Shown piece by piece: positions 10,345 through 22,100 of a DNA stretch of 64,000 nucleotides. The DNA is taken from positions 1-64,000 of the forward strand of contig JAKAKR010000013.1 in NCBI GenBank assembly GCA_021813435.1, given 5' to 3'. The DNA comes from Nanobdellota archaeon. GTDB taxonomy: Archaea > Nanobdellota > Nanobdellia > Woesearchaeales > UBA9642. Numbering within the stretch: the stretch's first letter is position 1; each line of letters begins with the position of its first letter. The notes under the pieces are model-generated. The model was not told the DNA's origin, made no database searches, and saw only the letters and a list, made by a program, of their open reading frames with translations. Both the position numbers and the translations under genes were made by a program.

Positions 10345-11112
10345 TTATGTAGCGTACACACAGTACATATAATGTTTTGACCAGATAATCCAGAGGATTA
10401 TTGCAGGTATAAACAGGATCAGGATAAATGCATGGAGGAATAGTGCAAGGATCGCGCATATAACAAGGAGTACTGCTAAGAGGATGATACTGCAACAGAA
10501 GGGGGTTATTCCGTAGTGCAAGTGAAGCACATTGATGAGATACTGCATAACACTCTTTTGGTATGGTTTTTTGTCAGTGATTGTAGCAGTGAACACAAGC
10601 ATGAGATACGCATAGATTACGGTAAGGACAATAAGAAGGAATGTGAGGAATGGAACGCTGGAAATAGTATAAATCAGTATAAATGCGATAATCCCATAGA
10701 GAAGCGTAAGGATTGCCTCGCCAAGTACATATCTCCAGAATGATTGCATTGTCCACGTTGTCTTGCGCATGAGACTGGTGATTTTGCTGTCGAAGAATGC
10801 GCTGATGAGTATAATAATAGCAAAGCTGATGATGATAAGAATGATAAGTTCAATAATAAATGCGATAAAAAGTCCGCTATGATTAGTGAACTGCCCTACA
10901 AGCAAGTCAGTCATTCCTGTTGCCTTGATGGTTGCAAGGATGTCAAGTACAGGCTGTACATTAAGGAATAATCGCGCAAAAATCGATAATGCCGAAAGAA
11001 GGACAAGGAGTAGTGCAATGTATTTTACAAATTCGAGAAGTGCAATTGTTAATACTGACGGTATCTTGACACTGCGTACCAATGCGTTTTTTTGTTGTTT
11101 GAGGTAGTTCAT
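10345..11112 (-). CDS. Multi-pass membrane protein
   Basis: Several long hydrophobic segments; start at ATG 11112 (MNYLKQQ) inferred. Confidence 0.6.
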   Translation of the reverse strand: MNYLKQQKNALVRSVKIPSVLTIALLEFVKYIALLLVLLSALSIFARLFLNVQPVLDILATIKATGMTDLLVGQFTNHSGLFIAFIIELIILIIISFAIIILISAFFDSKITSLMRKTTWTMQSFWRYVLGEAILTLLYGIIAFILIYTISSVPFLTFLLIVLTVIYAYLMLVFTATITDKKPYQKSVMQYLINVLHLHYGITPFCCSIILLAVLLVICAILALFLHAFILILFIPAIILWIIWSKHYMYCVYAT

Positions 11113-11741
11113 CCATTCCCTCCAATCGGTTTTTGGATGATTGGCGCTACCCAAAGGACTGCCTTATTTTTTGTGTCGATGATAAATGCGTAGGTATAAT
11201 TCTTTTCAGAAGTGAAGGGAGCATACCCGACATCGCCCTGCACACTATCTGCAGAAAGATTATCAGTGTTTGGCAGGATATCTTTTCCTGCAAGAAGTGT
11301 ATTAAGCGTCGTGTAACTATTCTTTTCTGAAAGTCCTATTGCGTAGCTCAGTACACCATCTTTTGGCTGGACATACCATGAAATCTCGTATAATGTCTCA
11401 TTTGTGCTGTATGCGGACTTGTATCCATTGATGACTGTTGTTATAGCATACACATTTTCAAGTCCTGGCGATGATGCAAAGCCATAAGGGTCGTAGGGTG
11501 ATAATTCATCCGTAACGCCCTTGGCGCATGCCTGAATCTCCCAATTATCCAGTGTATAAAACATTCCCTGCTGCTTGCCGCTGCTTCCGGTGTTTCCGAA
11601 TGGATTATAGGATACTATAGTTGACCACCAGGGGTCGAGCAGGTTCTTGGAATCCCATGTTCCAGTGTGCGGTTGTGATGAAGCTGCAGCAACAAAGCTC
11701 ATGCTGAGCAGAAATATCATTAGTAATATGAGTTTACCCAC
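11109..11741 (-). CDS. Secreted hypothetical protein
   Basis: Signal peptide MGKLILLMIFLLSMSFVAAASS. Confidence 0.6.
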   Translation of the reverse strand: MGKLILLMIFLLSMSFVAAASSQPHTGTWDSKNLLDPWWSTIVSYNPFGNTGSSGKQQGMFYTLDNWEIQACAKGVTDELSPYDPYGFASSPGLENVYAITTVINGYKSAYSTNETLYEISWYVQPKDGVLSYAIGLSEKNSYTTLNTLLAGKDILPNTDNLSADSVQGDVGYAPFTSEKNYTYAFIIDTKNKAVLWVAPIIQKPIGGNG

Positions 11742-14700
11742 TGTAATCCACCCCTTGGCAGTAATCGTGTATGGTTGCCGGATCGTCTGGTCGTGAACTG
11801 GTTGTTATTCCCTTCCATTGTGTTGGACTAAAGACCTGTTCGACTTCTCGCCAGCGTAAAAAGAGTCCGGTCATTCCACAGGGCAAGGCGCTCCATGACG
11901 CTTCGGGTAGTGTGTGACTAGTGAGTCCGCTGTTATATCCGCTGCACGCAGCGCTATACGCGCTCTGTACTCCAAGGCTTGTTGCAAATGCAAGCCCTGA
12001 ACGGATCATTCCTGACATGAGCGCGCTCATGAACGGTACATCCTCAAATTTCCACTGCGCACTGTCTATATATAAGCAGGTATCCATCTCATAATCTTTC
12101 TCACAGGTAATAGTTGGGATTCCTGCAGAGGACTGCTTTTCAAGGCAGGAAAGATATTTGCAACGAATCTGCTTTTCCTTCTGCTTATTATACAATATCG
12201 CAGGGATACATGCAGAATCATAATGCACACTACGATACGGATTGATAATCCAATCATTCGATTCCAATTCTGCATAAAACTTCATATCACGCTGCAACGC
12301 TAAATTACTCGCCTCTGCATTGTCAGTAGGATTAAAATTGACTGCAGGGGTTTGCATCGATGGATCAGTAGCCCTGCCAGAGATGAAATCACGCTGATCA
12401 GTTGTTGCAGAGGAGACAGGATAGATGACGTTAGAGGTAGGATTATACGCATAATATGCATAAGACCCATCACTCAGTCGTTTCTGCCATAGATTGATGC
12501 GAGATTTTGAAGAGTCTATTGGAAGATCGATACTGTCTCCTTGATACATAAAATATTGTCCTGTGTTTGTATCCTGAAAAATCCTAGGCGGGTAACTGTT
12601 TAAACTAACACTTTGTTTTGTGGAACGTGTTCCTATAAGTTTAATCCCTGAATTAGACGTTCCAGCGTTATTTGTGGTGGAATCTGCCGTCGATAAGACA
12701 TAATAAGGATTACTCGAATCATACGTTTGATATTTTACAGATTGTAAATCATAATTATTCATAGGTTGCGGCTCGAATAATAACCGGTAATAGTCAGGTC
12801 TGTTGGTTTTAAGTGCATTAATCTGATTGTTAAGTTCGTCAGATATTTTTGGATCATCAGCATAAGGATTACCATTGCCTTTTGCCACTGCTGAAACATA
12901 TCCCAACACAAGATCATACCCGTTGTTTTTCAGATAATCCCGAGAAGAAGAATATCCCGAGTCTGATACGAATGTTTTGATATTGTTCATTTCTAAGGTA
13001 ACATAATCCTTTGTGTTTTGCAGAGATTGTGCAGTATTCACAAACAGCACATTTTCAATGCCCTTACCTAATTCAACACGAGTATTGGAGAGTTCTTTAC
13101 CATTGGTATCAAGCTCCACTTTGTAATATTTTCCATTTTCCCGGTAATAGTTGAACCACTTAGCTCCTTCTTTTCCATTACCGATCCATCCATTCTGTTG
13201 AGGTGCACCAGTACCTGTTCCCGCATCGGTTCCTTTTGTTCCAGTCTGAACATCTTTTTTGGTGTTATCTATCGGTGTACTGCTTGATGCGCTGTCGCCC
13301 CCCACATTAAGAAGGTCTCCGGTAGAGTCAAATGTAAAGACATCTCCCTTATCAGACTTCCAAACAATATTTCCGTTCTCAAGACTACTTGTGTATTTTG
13401 CTCCGTCGCTTGTTACGAATACCCACTGATCATTTTCCTTCACAAATTTACCGACAGGATCGATCCATTCAAATAACGGATCACTATGACTGTTAGGATT
13501 ATACTCATTCACGTTAACTCCTTGCGTAGCATATGCTGCTGCCCGATTGTCATTAAATAATGTGTCTCGTTGATTGGTGAGATCATTGATTTGTGTTTGT
13601 TGCTGCGCAATAAAATCTTTTAAGTTATTATACTCAACAAGAGTACCATACTTTTCTCCATCGTTTGGTGTGGCCTTAAAATCAACTTGTTGGCTCAGTT
13701 GAGCAAGTTTATCCTGTGATTGTTTGAGACCGGCAGTCAATCCATCTATCTGTTTTTGCAACATATCGCCCTTAATCTGCAGCTGATCATAAGAATCCAA
13801 ACTATCAAGAAAATTATCTCCTGCGGATATAATACTCCACTGATTAGTTTTTGGGTCAAGAGTCATTTTTGATCCCTCTCCAGAAGTCCAAACCTCTAAA
13901 CCATTCTCATCAGCACTACGGGTAAATTTCTGGCCGCTATCCTTGTCGATGATGGTGTGGTCATCAACATACTCAATATTTTTTTTATACTGTTTTGCAA
14001 GAGCATCCTGCGCAACTTGTCTCCCATGCGCTGTTACGAGTCCTGCAATGTCTGAGACCATGGTGTAGATTCCGCTTGTTTTGTAGAATTGGCAGGTGTA
14101 GACCATACAGGAGAATTTGTAGGCGTATCCTATGGTCGCAGTGGGATCGATTCCTGTCGGCCAGACAAAATGTTGCACCTGACGGTCGATATTATTGAAT
14201 ACGCCGTCGCCAACCGCGAGCCAGAAGACATCACCCCAACCAGGAATATAATCTAGACTTCCGATGGCACCTACAGGACCACTTATCCCGTTGAGTATGA
14301 TTGCAACAGGATATATCACGACTGATTTTGCGGTTTGAAGCATTGAATTGAATTTTACGACGATCTCTGCAATGTTGCAGAGGTTTCCTAAGATATTGTC
14401 GATTGACTTATAGGTACCAATCTGCGAGTCAAGCTTGCGGAGCGATTCTTTTTCCTGATCGATTTTTTTCTGGATGCTATCATTGATGACTCCGAACGGA
14501 TTATTATAAGGGTTTATGGTTATTATTACTGTCTCGCGCTCTGGCTGCGTATAGACCACACTTCCGCTGCGGATTTTGAGATCAAGGGTACAGTTGACTG
14601 TGAATGGTTCCTCAGGCAATTGTATTCCATTTCCTCCGATAAATACTGCCATGACCGGCGGCTTTAAGGTGAGCATATAATGTCCTGTTGCCATCACGTC

Positions 14701-16632
14701 ATAACCATTTGCATCGGTACCATAACAATTGGTGATTGTGTAATCCATGACTTGCGCGCCAATGCTTTTGAGTGTTGCCGAGAGCATGACATACTGTTCA
14801 ACAGGAATCCTGCTTGCTGTTCTCCGATCGACCGATAAAGTATTTTTTGCAGTTATTTTTGAGACTACATTCGGTGCAGTGTCGCTTTTTGGCTCGCAGA
14901 TTTCAAGATTGTAGGGGATGCGTAATTGGTTTCCTGCAAGGTCCTGCACAATGAGTCTCGTGCCGGGCACTGTGCGATGTCCAGTGATGAAATCCTTGAT
15001 GTCAATAGTGCATTGCCAGTGTTCCCCGTCTGTTGTTGCGCATGTTCCTTCTTGGGTGTCATGTGAGGTGAATGCTGAGGTATTCATCCAGATGGTGAGT
15101 GCCGGGCTTTGCGTCTCATTGACTGCAACGCTGAGTGTGAGTGTCTCAGAGCTTGTCGGGCATATGGTCGAACTTGAGACATTGCCATCCTTCACAGGTA
15201 CGCTATCGTCGATATGTACAAGGCGTTCGGCATTAGGGACAGGATTGCCATAATCATCTGTTGAGGGGTATGCGACAAATAATCGCACACTGCTTGCGCC
15301 CTGCGGAATGATGAGGGGTGATGTACAGGCCCATGAGGTATTATCGAAATTGCAGAATGTGAATTGTGAGTTTGTTACTCCGCCTGTTGCGTATCCGAGC
15401 CGGACATTACTCATGGAATAGTTTGATGTCCCGTCGAATTCTATGGAAAATAGTGTCATGAGTCCTGCAGCTTTTGAGGTGGTGTAGCAGTCTGCAAGAT
15501 CGCTTGTGCAATGCCTTTCTTTGTCATAAGGACCGATGTAGGTTACTGTTCCGGCAGTATTTTGTATGTCAAACGTTTTGGTGATTGTGCTATTTGCGCT
15601 AAAGCCGTACTGGTTTGTTGCAAAGATAGTGATTGATAATGTGGTGTTTGTGATGTGGAGTGGTATTGCCGCAAATTTGCAGTTATAGACTGTGGTACTC
15701 GCATTGTCGAGTGTGCATACTGCACTTGCGTGTTGGAGCGGGATGCTGAATGCAGGATTGGTGTTTAATGCCGAGAGGTCTCCCGTGACTGTGAGTGATG
15801 AACCTGCAGCAGTTGCATCGTCAATGCGTACAACGACATCAACAGTAGGGTTCCCGTTGTTTGAAAGCGTGGTGACTGGTGTTTGGCCGGTGTAGAGCAT
15901 GAAATCAGGAGTGATGACTGGCGGTAGAAAGTGTCCGTTGATGCTTTGGTTTGCAGTGCGGATAAGTCCGACGCCGTCAGATGCGTGGATGAATACATTA
16001 AGATTATCTTGGGCATAATTATTCAGGGTGATGTTGAGTGTTCCGTTTGCTGTGCAGGTATTGGGGGGAATGTTAAGAGGGAACACATAATCAGTGTCGG
16101 CAGTGATGGTGATGCTGCTGATGCCTGAACAATGCGTGGAATCTGTTGGGGACGCAGTGTCAGTGATGGCATAATCAATGAGTAATTGTCCATTTGTTTT
16201 GCGTAATTGGAAGAGGTTGATTGTAGGCGGCGCTGAGTCGACAGTGATATGCAGGTTTGTGGTGTTCTGGGTTATGGGATCCTTGAGTGTAAAATCTGTG
16301 ATATTTGTTCCCGGGTAAGTAAAGCTGCAGAATACGCCTGCAGGCTGCGCAGTTAATAAAGGAGTGCAGGACATATTCAGTTCTTCGCTAGTTTGGAGTA
16401 TGACTGTCAGATTATTATTGCTCATTGCAGTGATAGTGACGCTCTCTGCTACTGATTTGAATCCAGTACTATTTGATTGCGTTCCAAAAATCCGTGCAGC
16501 ATCAATGTATGCTGATGCAGTGCCGGCAAGTATGAGCAAAAGTACAAAAGAGTATATCAAGAAATATATGATGCCTAAGGGATATGCGGCTTGTTGCGGC
16601 TTTCGGGTTTGTGTGTGCAGTGTAGTGGGCAT
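11734..16632 (-). CDS. Giant (1632 aa) surface protein with Ig-like repeats, internal helical/repeat insert and C-terminal Cys-rich domain
   Basis: Long ORF; N-terminal TM; many beta-sandwich-like segments; C-terminal ACIPAILYNKQKEKQIRCKYLSCLEK…TCEKDYEMDTCLYI shared with 19138-23820. Confidence 0.75.
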   Translation of the reverse strand: MPTTLHTQTRKPQQAAYPLGIIYFLIYSFVLLLILAGTASAYIDAARIFGTQSNSTGFKSVAESVTITAMSNNNLTVILQTSEELNMSCTPLLTAQPAGVFCSFTYPGTNITDFTLKDPITQNTTNLHITVDSAPPTINLFQLRKTNGQLLIDYAITDTASPTDSTHCSGISSITITADTDYVFPLNIPPNTCTANGTLNITLNNYAQDNLNVFIHASDGVGLIRTANQSINGHFLPPVITPDFMLYTGQTPVTTLSNNGNPTVDVVVRIDDATAAGSSLTVTGDLSALNTNPAFSIPLQHASAVCTLDNASTTVYNCKFAAIPLHITNTTLSITIFATNQYGFSANSTITKTFDIQNTAGTVTYIGPYDKERHCTSDLADCYTTSKAAGLMTLFSIEFDGTSNYSMSNVRLGYATGGVTNSQFTFCNFDNTSWACTSPLIIPQGASSVRLFVAYPSTDDYGNPVPNAERLVHIDDSVPVKDGNVSSSTICPTSSETLTLSVAVNETQSPALTIWMNTSAFTSHDTQEGTCATTDGEHWQCTIDIKDFITGHRTVPGTRLIVQDLAGNQLRIPYNLEICEPKSDTAPNVVSKITAKNTLSVDRRTASRIPVEQYVMLSATLKSIGAQVMDYTITNCYGTDANGYDVMATGHYMLTLKPPVMAVFIGGNGIQLPEEPFTVNCTLDLKIRSGSVVYTQPERETVIITINPYNNPFGVINDSIQKKIDQEKESLRKLDSQIGTYKSIDNILGNLCNIAEIVVKFNSMLQTAKSVVIYPVAIILNGISGPVGAIGSLDYIPGWGDVFWLAVGDGVFNNIDRQVQHFVWPTGIDPTATIGYAYKFSCMVYTCQFYKTSGIYTMVSDIAGLVTAHGRQVAQDALAKQYKKNIEYVDDHTIIDKDSGQKFTRSADENGLEVWTSGEGSKMTLDPKTNQWSIISAGDNFLDSLDSYDQLQIKGDMLQKQIDGLTAGLKQSQDKLAQLSQQVDFKATPNDGEKYGTLVEYNNLKDFIAQQQTQINDLTNQRDTLFNDNRAAAYATQGVNVNEYNPNSHSDPLFEWIDPVGKFVKENDQWVFVTSDGAKYTSSLENGNIVWKSDKGDVFTFDSTGDLLNVGGDSASSSTPIDNTKKDVQTGTKGTDAGTGTGAPQQNGWIGNGKEGAKWFNYYRENGKYYKVELDTNGKELSNTRVELGKGIENVLFVNTAQSLQNTKDYVTLEMNNIKTFVSDSGYSSSRDYLKNNGYDLVLGYVSAVAKGNGNPYADDPKISDELNNQINALKTNRPDYYRLLFEPQPMNNYDLQSVKYQTYDSSNPYYVLSTADSTTNNAGTSNSGIKLIGTRSTKQSVSLNSYPPRIFQDTNTGQYFMYQGDSIDLPIDSSKSRINLWQKRLSDGSYAYYAYNPTSNVIYPVSSATTDQRDFISGRATDPSMQTPAVNFNPTDNAEASNLALQRDMKFYAELESNDWIINPYRSVHYDSACIPAILYNKQKEKQIRCKYLSCLEKQSSAGIPTITCEKDYEMDTCLYIDSAQWKFEDVPFMSALMSGMIRSGLAFATSLGVQSAYSAACSGYNSGLTSHTLPEASWSALPCGMTGLFLRWREVEQVFSPTQWKGITTSSRPDDPATIHDYCQGVDYSG

Positions 16633-16667
16633 TATCCTATCCTACGATAGTTGAGTACAGTGATTAA

Positions 16668-19073
16668 TTATCCGAGTCGTGGCAGTACCATCATGTTCTT
16701 TCCCTGTTGGTACTCTTGGGGTGTTGGAGCGTTCTCGATCATCTCCCAATTGGTCGGTTGCGGAATTTCAAGGACATATAAAGTGAGGTTTCCTGCAGCA
16801 TAGACATCGTTTTCGCTAAGGGTGAAGTTGAGTGTTGCCCCGCCGGTCATCCATGCAGTGAAATTTTGGGGAGGAAGGTCCACACTTTTCTTCTGTCCAA
16901 GGCATCCTGCAAATGAGTCAATGCCCATGCAAAATGTCCTGGTCTCTTTAGGGATTGCAATCGTTCCAGTATAGAGGAGTGTTGCATCAATAAGATATGT
17001 TCCGGGGGCCAGATCAAAATCGTGTGCAGTTTCTGGGATGATTGTCTCTTGGGACAAATTCTCGTTGAGATTGAGTTGTGAGAGCATGTAATCGCGCATT
17101 GATGCATTGATAGTGCCATTCGCATAATATCCCTCAATGATTTGCTGCTGCGAATACATGTCTTGTTGCGGTACAGTTATGGTACTGGTGTTTCCGCCGG
17201 CAAATGCCATGAATCCCACGAGCGGAACATCAGTCTCGAGCGGGTTTTCCTTGATCTTGTTGAATGTTAAGAGGACTGTATCGTTTTCTGCAAGCGGTGT
17301 TGCCTCTGTCCGATATACTGCAAGTCCTGTTCCGCTCCGCCTGATGCGATCAATATTAGTCGGTGTGCGCTTGAGTATTTGGACTGTCTTATTTGCAAGC
17401 GGCCATAGTGCGATGGTGAATGATTGATCATCATTTCCATCATTATTATTGTAGGGGAATGCGCTACCAAGATATCCGGGCTTTTCATAGACGATCTCCC
17501 CACCCTGCTCGCAGAATGGCATGCGCGCGCTCAGCAGTGCTGCTGCACCATTGTTTTCAAGATGCGTCTGTCCAATCGTATATTGCGGACCGCAGCGATA
17601 GTAGATGATGACTCCGTCAAGCGGCGCGCGGGTGTGCTTGTCAATACTGGTGATAGTGATGGTGCGGTTCGGTTTTTGGAGTGCAGAATCAAGCGCAAGC
17701 GCCCGTGTACCATTCCCGAATCCGATGATGGTGATATTTCCACTGATGGGAACATTCTGGCGGATATTTGCCTCCATTGCATAACTGAATCGATAGCCTT
17801 GTCCATTAAATGCACCAGGATCCTGGACAGTGACAATGACAGGGTAACTCAGATCATATTTGAACCCGTAATCATTGATGAAGAGCCCTGCCATCTTGAC
17901 AATAAATCCGTCGCCGACATTGATATTTTTCGGTTTGATGACTTCTGAATCGCCAATACGCAGATACACATCTGCATACGGGTATTGGATGTTTGCCTTG
18001 AGATCAAAATGTGTAGTGTTGGAAACTTTTACTGCAAGGCTGCGATACATTCCTTCCTCATAAGGGAGGTAGTTAGGGTCTGTTCCTGAAGAGTGGATGG
18101 GTTTTGCATTGCCGGCATTCACGATCTGGATGAAATCCATGTAGGGCAAGACATCGTTTTGCAGTTGGGATTGGACGCTTGATCTTACCCAATACTTCTT
18201 GTCCGGACTGAATAATTGCATTCCTGAAAGTGGCGGCAATAATTTTTCATCAATACCCGAGTAGAGTGAGATAAGATTGAGTGTCATGGATTCGAGGAAG
18301 GTGGTATTCATCTCTGCTTCGTAGATCTCTGTTGCAAAAAGATACATCTCCTTGAATTTGACCGGCTCTTTGACGACAAAATAAGGGATCTTGATGTGGT
18401 TTGTGGTGCCGGTTGGCGTGATGTCAAGCGGGTAGGATAATTTTACCGTGACATCTTTCTCATTGACCTGCGTATCTGCAGTTATTGCTCCTGCAGTGAT
18501 GCTGAACCGATCTTTGAGCGAAGAGAACTGATTGATGCAATCAGTGATATGCGATTCAATATAGCCGTTCAATTGTTCCTCGATAGAATGCGGACCGTTG
18601 GATCCAGGGATAACGCATGCAACGCCTGGCGCGCAGAGCGGAGGCTTGCGGGTCTGCAGGCAACCATAGGGTGAATTAGTTGTTTGACAGTCATCCTGCA
18701 GATAATACCAGTACGGCATGGTTTGCGGACTCCAGACCAATGCATCAGAAAGGTATGCCGGCGATCGGATGTGCAATCCGCTGATTGTTGCAGGATCAAT
18801 ATATCCGCCATTGTTTCCGAGCTTGATGAGCGCGTCGCGTGAGACTGTTCCAAGACATTGAGTCACAAAGGATTGGACAGGCTGCACTTCCTCGCTCACT
18901 TCCAACTGCTCGACCGGCGGGCGAACTTTAAGCGCAGAGGATTGCACATAAAAGTAGAGTGCAGTCACAAAGAGGATGATGATTGCAAGAATAATAAATA
19001 TGGTTATCTGCCCGCGACGATGCATGCATGCATTTGGAACTGGCGTTTGTTTTTTTTGTTTGACAGGTTTCAT
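16668..19073 (-). CDS. QITIF-type secreted/membrane-anchored surface protein (paralogue of 8059-10332)
   Basis: HRRGQITIFIILAIIILFVTALYFY N-terminus, GNNGGYIDPATISGLHIRSP…YWYY segment shared with the 8-10 kb gene. Confidence 0.65.
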   Translation of the reverse strand: MKPVKQKKQTPVPNACMHRRGQITIFIILAIIILFVTALYFYVQSSALKVRPPVEQLEVSEEVQPVQSFVTQCLGTVSRDALIKLGNNGGYIDPATISGLHIRSPAYLSDALVWSPQTMPYWYYLQDDCQTTNSPYGCLQTRKPPLCAPGVACVIPGSNGPHSIEEQLNGYIESHITDCINQFSSLKDRFSITAGAITADTQVNEKDVTVKLSYPLDITPTGTTNHIKIPYFVVKEPVKFKEMYLFATEIYEAEMNTTFLESMTLNLISLYSGIDEKLLPPLSGMQLFSPDKKYWVRSSVQSQLQNDVLPYMDFIQIVNAGNAKPIHSSGTDPNYLPYEEGMYRSLAVKVSNTTHFDLKANIQYPYADVYLRIGDSEVIKPKNINVGDGFIVKMAGLFINDYGFKYDLSYPVIVTVQDPGAFNGQGYRFSYAMEANIRQNVPISGNITIIGFGNGTRALALDSALQKPNRTITITSIDKHTRAPLDGVIIYYRCGPQYTIGQTHLENNGAAALLSARMPFCEQGGEIVYEKPGYLGSAFPYNNNDGNDDQSFTIALWPLANKTVQILKRTPTNIDRIRRSGTGLAVYRTEATPLAENDTVLLTFNKIKENPLETDVPLVGFMAFAGGNTSTITVPQQDMYSQQQIIEGYYANGTINASMRDYMLSQLNLNENLSQETIIPETAHDFDLAPGTYLIDATLLYTGTIAIPKETRTFCMGIDSFAGCLGQKKSVDLPPQNFTAWMTGGATLNFTLSENDVYAAGNLTLYVLEIPQPTNWEMIENAPTPQEYQQGKNMMVLPRLG

Positions 19074-19137
19074 GGTGATTATGGTATCGGAATCTGTTTG
19101 CGTTACAGTCTATATTTTGTCGTGTATGCTTTGCGGT

Positions 19138-22100
19138 TTATTCAAGTACTCCGGGTTCGTTATTTGCGCCGGTACGTGTCTGTACATGATATTGATCGAC
19201 GCCGATCGGCGAGAGCGCAGGGTTTTGTGGCACAACGCCTGCATCCACTGCAGGATTCCCAGTGTTGAAACTATTCTCCCTGATGTCCCTACAATATTCT
19301 TTTTTGGCGCCAATGGTCTTCGGCGGGTATTCCTCGTCGAATATGATGCAGATCTTGTTGAACTTATTCACGTTTGCAAACGCCTTCTGGACCTGTTGGA
19401 CTTCTCCATAGTGCAGTACTGGTTTATTACGCGTGTAGCCTTTTGCGACAACATGGTCTCCACGGAATTCTACAGTGTAGGAGAGTGTGTCTGTCTCGCG
19501 GTCAAAAATGATCGGTCCAATATAATAGACTATTGTATAAATGTAATACGTGGAATTTGCCTGCGTGGTGTTTGCGCGCTCCATCTTGATGCGCTCAGCA
19601 GCATAGGTGAGTACTGGCTGGCATGCGCCAAGCTGACAGGATATCGCGCTCTCATCACTGCTGGTGCCGCCGGATACTCCGATCACGTCAGGATTGCAGA
19701 TGCTCTGCTTCCACTGCTCAGTATCCAGATATTTTATTGCACTATCAAACCATTGCATACCCCAATGATCAGTCGTCATGAAATTAAAGACGCCCTTAGC
19801 GTAGAGTGCAGTAAAGACTACGCTTGCAACCTGTCCGAATTGTTCTGCATCAGCGATCTGTGTATAACGGTCTGCCTCTGACTGGTAATAGGATTTACGC
19901 TCATTTAATTGTGTTTGTAATTGTTTGAGACCGGCTTTATTGATATTAACAGCTCCGTCTTTATATATCAGATTTTGCCATTTGTTGGTGCACTCTTCTT
20001 TAGTTGAACAAATATCATTATCCATGAGGTACTGCATGAAACTTGTCGGGGCCGTAACATAGTTTTTAGTAAAATCATTGTTACCGGGGTTTGCTTTTTC
20101 TGCGTTATTCACAAGATCATTAATTGCAGAATTAAGATAATCCACGCGTTGGATATTCTGAGTATAGAGCATTTGAAGTCCATAAGGATTAATGGGAGTC
20201 GAACTCTGAGAGTCTTTATTATTAATCTGCGTTCGCACGCCCTGTGCCGCATCTAATTGTTCTTGTTGTAGTACAGACAATTCATTCTTGACTCGATTCT
20301 TGAAGTTTGTGTCAGTTGCAGGAGGGATAACATCACCATCCGGTAAGTTTAGTAATTGCCTAAATTCATTTACTTCACTTTCAGTAAATTGCAGTCCGGT
20401 AAATTGCGGGGATAGAGAATATTTGTTCCATAATGTGTTTAATCTATTATATTTGCTGTTTGCTGCAGCCATATTTTTGTAGTCAAGCTGCGCGTAGTTT
20501 GATGGCGGGATATTGAAGTTATTGGAGAGTTGGTCCCATTCACTCTGCTGGATAGTGCAGGCAGCATTGTTTGGATTATTGGGATTGATGCAGTCTGCTT
20601 CCTTGCACATGTCAGGCAATGCCTGATACCTAAAGTATTGCGCTTGAGTGCTTCTGCGCGCGCCGTCAATAACATTTGCAATCTGGATCGGGATTTGGCA
20701 TGCATAGATCTTCCAGGTCGGTGGAAGCTGCCCTTTACCCTGCGCAGCATTCAAGTAAACTGGTGAGTTTCCAAAATTGTCAAAATTATAGTCTGAACAG
20801 ATGGTCTTTGATGCAAGGGTATTTGCAGCAAGCGGCCCGATATTGTTTGCGACTTCGCGAATATTGTCTGCAAGATTGCGCAGGTATTTGATAGGAAGCA
20901 TGGGCAGGTCCATGACTTCTCCTACAACAATCATGCAGGTCTGCGTACTCTTGACCTTATCGCAGGTTGAGATGTCTGTTCCACGCAGTGACGTCGTCTT
21001 TAAGCAATAAAGATAATTGCATTCTGTCTGGCGCCACTTATTCACGTTATAGATGACTGCAGGCCAGCATTGCTGTTGTAATGCGGCGACAATGCTGTTG
21101 CGCGGATTGGAAAGGTTCAGGTTGCGCGTAATGCCTTTGCTGGTGTTTGAGAAATCAAACGCATCCTCAAGTGTGTACATGACCTGGCGTTTTTGCATCT
21201 CTCCGGCTACAGAGCAGCTTGCAAGTTCGCACGCTTTCTTGATGAGACTGCCGCACATCGATACATTTGGTGAAAGCATTATGCCCTGATTGCTAGAACT
21301 AAAAAGTCCGCTCTTTTGCGCGTTCAAATCAGTGGGTTGTTGTAATTTCTCGTATTGCGTGTAAGAATTTACCGGCGTATCAATCGGATTATAGAAGCAT
21401 TGACTGATCTTTTCAAAATTGATGAATATTGACATGCCGGTTCCGGTCATGCCTTGTCCGATAGGTATTCCGACTCCGCTGACGATGTTTCCTGCAACTG
21501 CAATAGAATTCCCGAGGAATTTTCCTGCATCCAAGAGTGAGTGGAATTGGCAGAGTGTCTGGAGTGTTCCTGCAAGTTTATCAAGGGTTGAAAGGAACGC
21601 CAGGTCCTTGACAAAGAAATTATTCTGTTGCGCCTTGATCTTGTCAGCGATTTCCTGTCCAGGATTTGGGAGTGCTGCATTCCGTAGGGTAAACGGTACT
21701 TCGATCTGCAGGATCTGCGGATTAGTATAGACAGTGTTTCCCTCTTTTACAACTGCAGAGATATTGCAGACAATCTTGAAATCATTCGTGATCTTATTGA
21801 TATAAGTTGCATCAAGCGCAGTGTTAAACGTATAATCAATCCTGTTGACTGTTCCGATCTGCGCGTAGGGATCAGCGATCACAATACTCGAGAAGACCTG
21901 GTTGGTGTCGCTATAACCGTCGCTTCCTACAATGATGCATTGGGATGGATTGATTGATTGATAGAGGACCTGCGGCTTTACTGAGGGTTTTCTTGCAGTG
22001 ATGGTATAGGATGCGTGGGCAAAGAAATCGAGTCCATTGCGCATTGCAAGATCGAGCGCGATGCGATTGATTGATTGCGGAACAATACTATTCGGATCAA

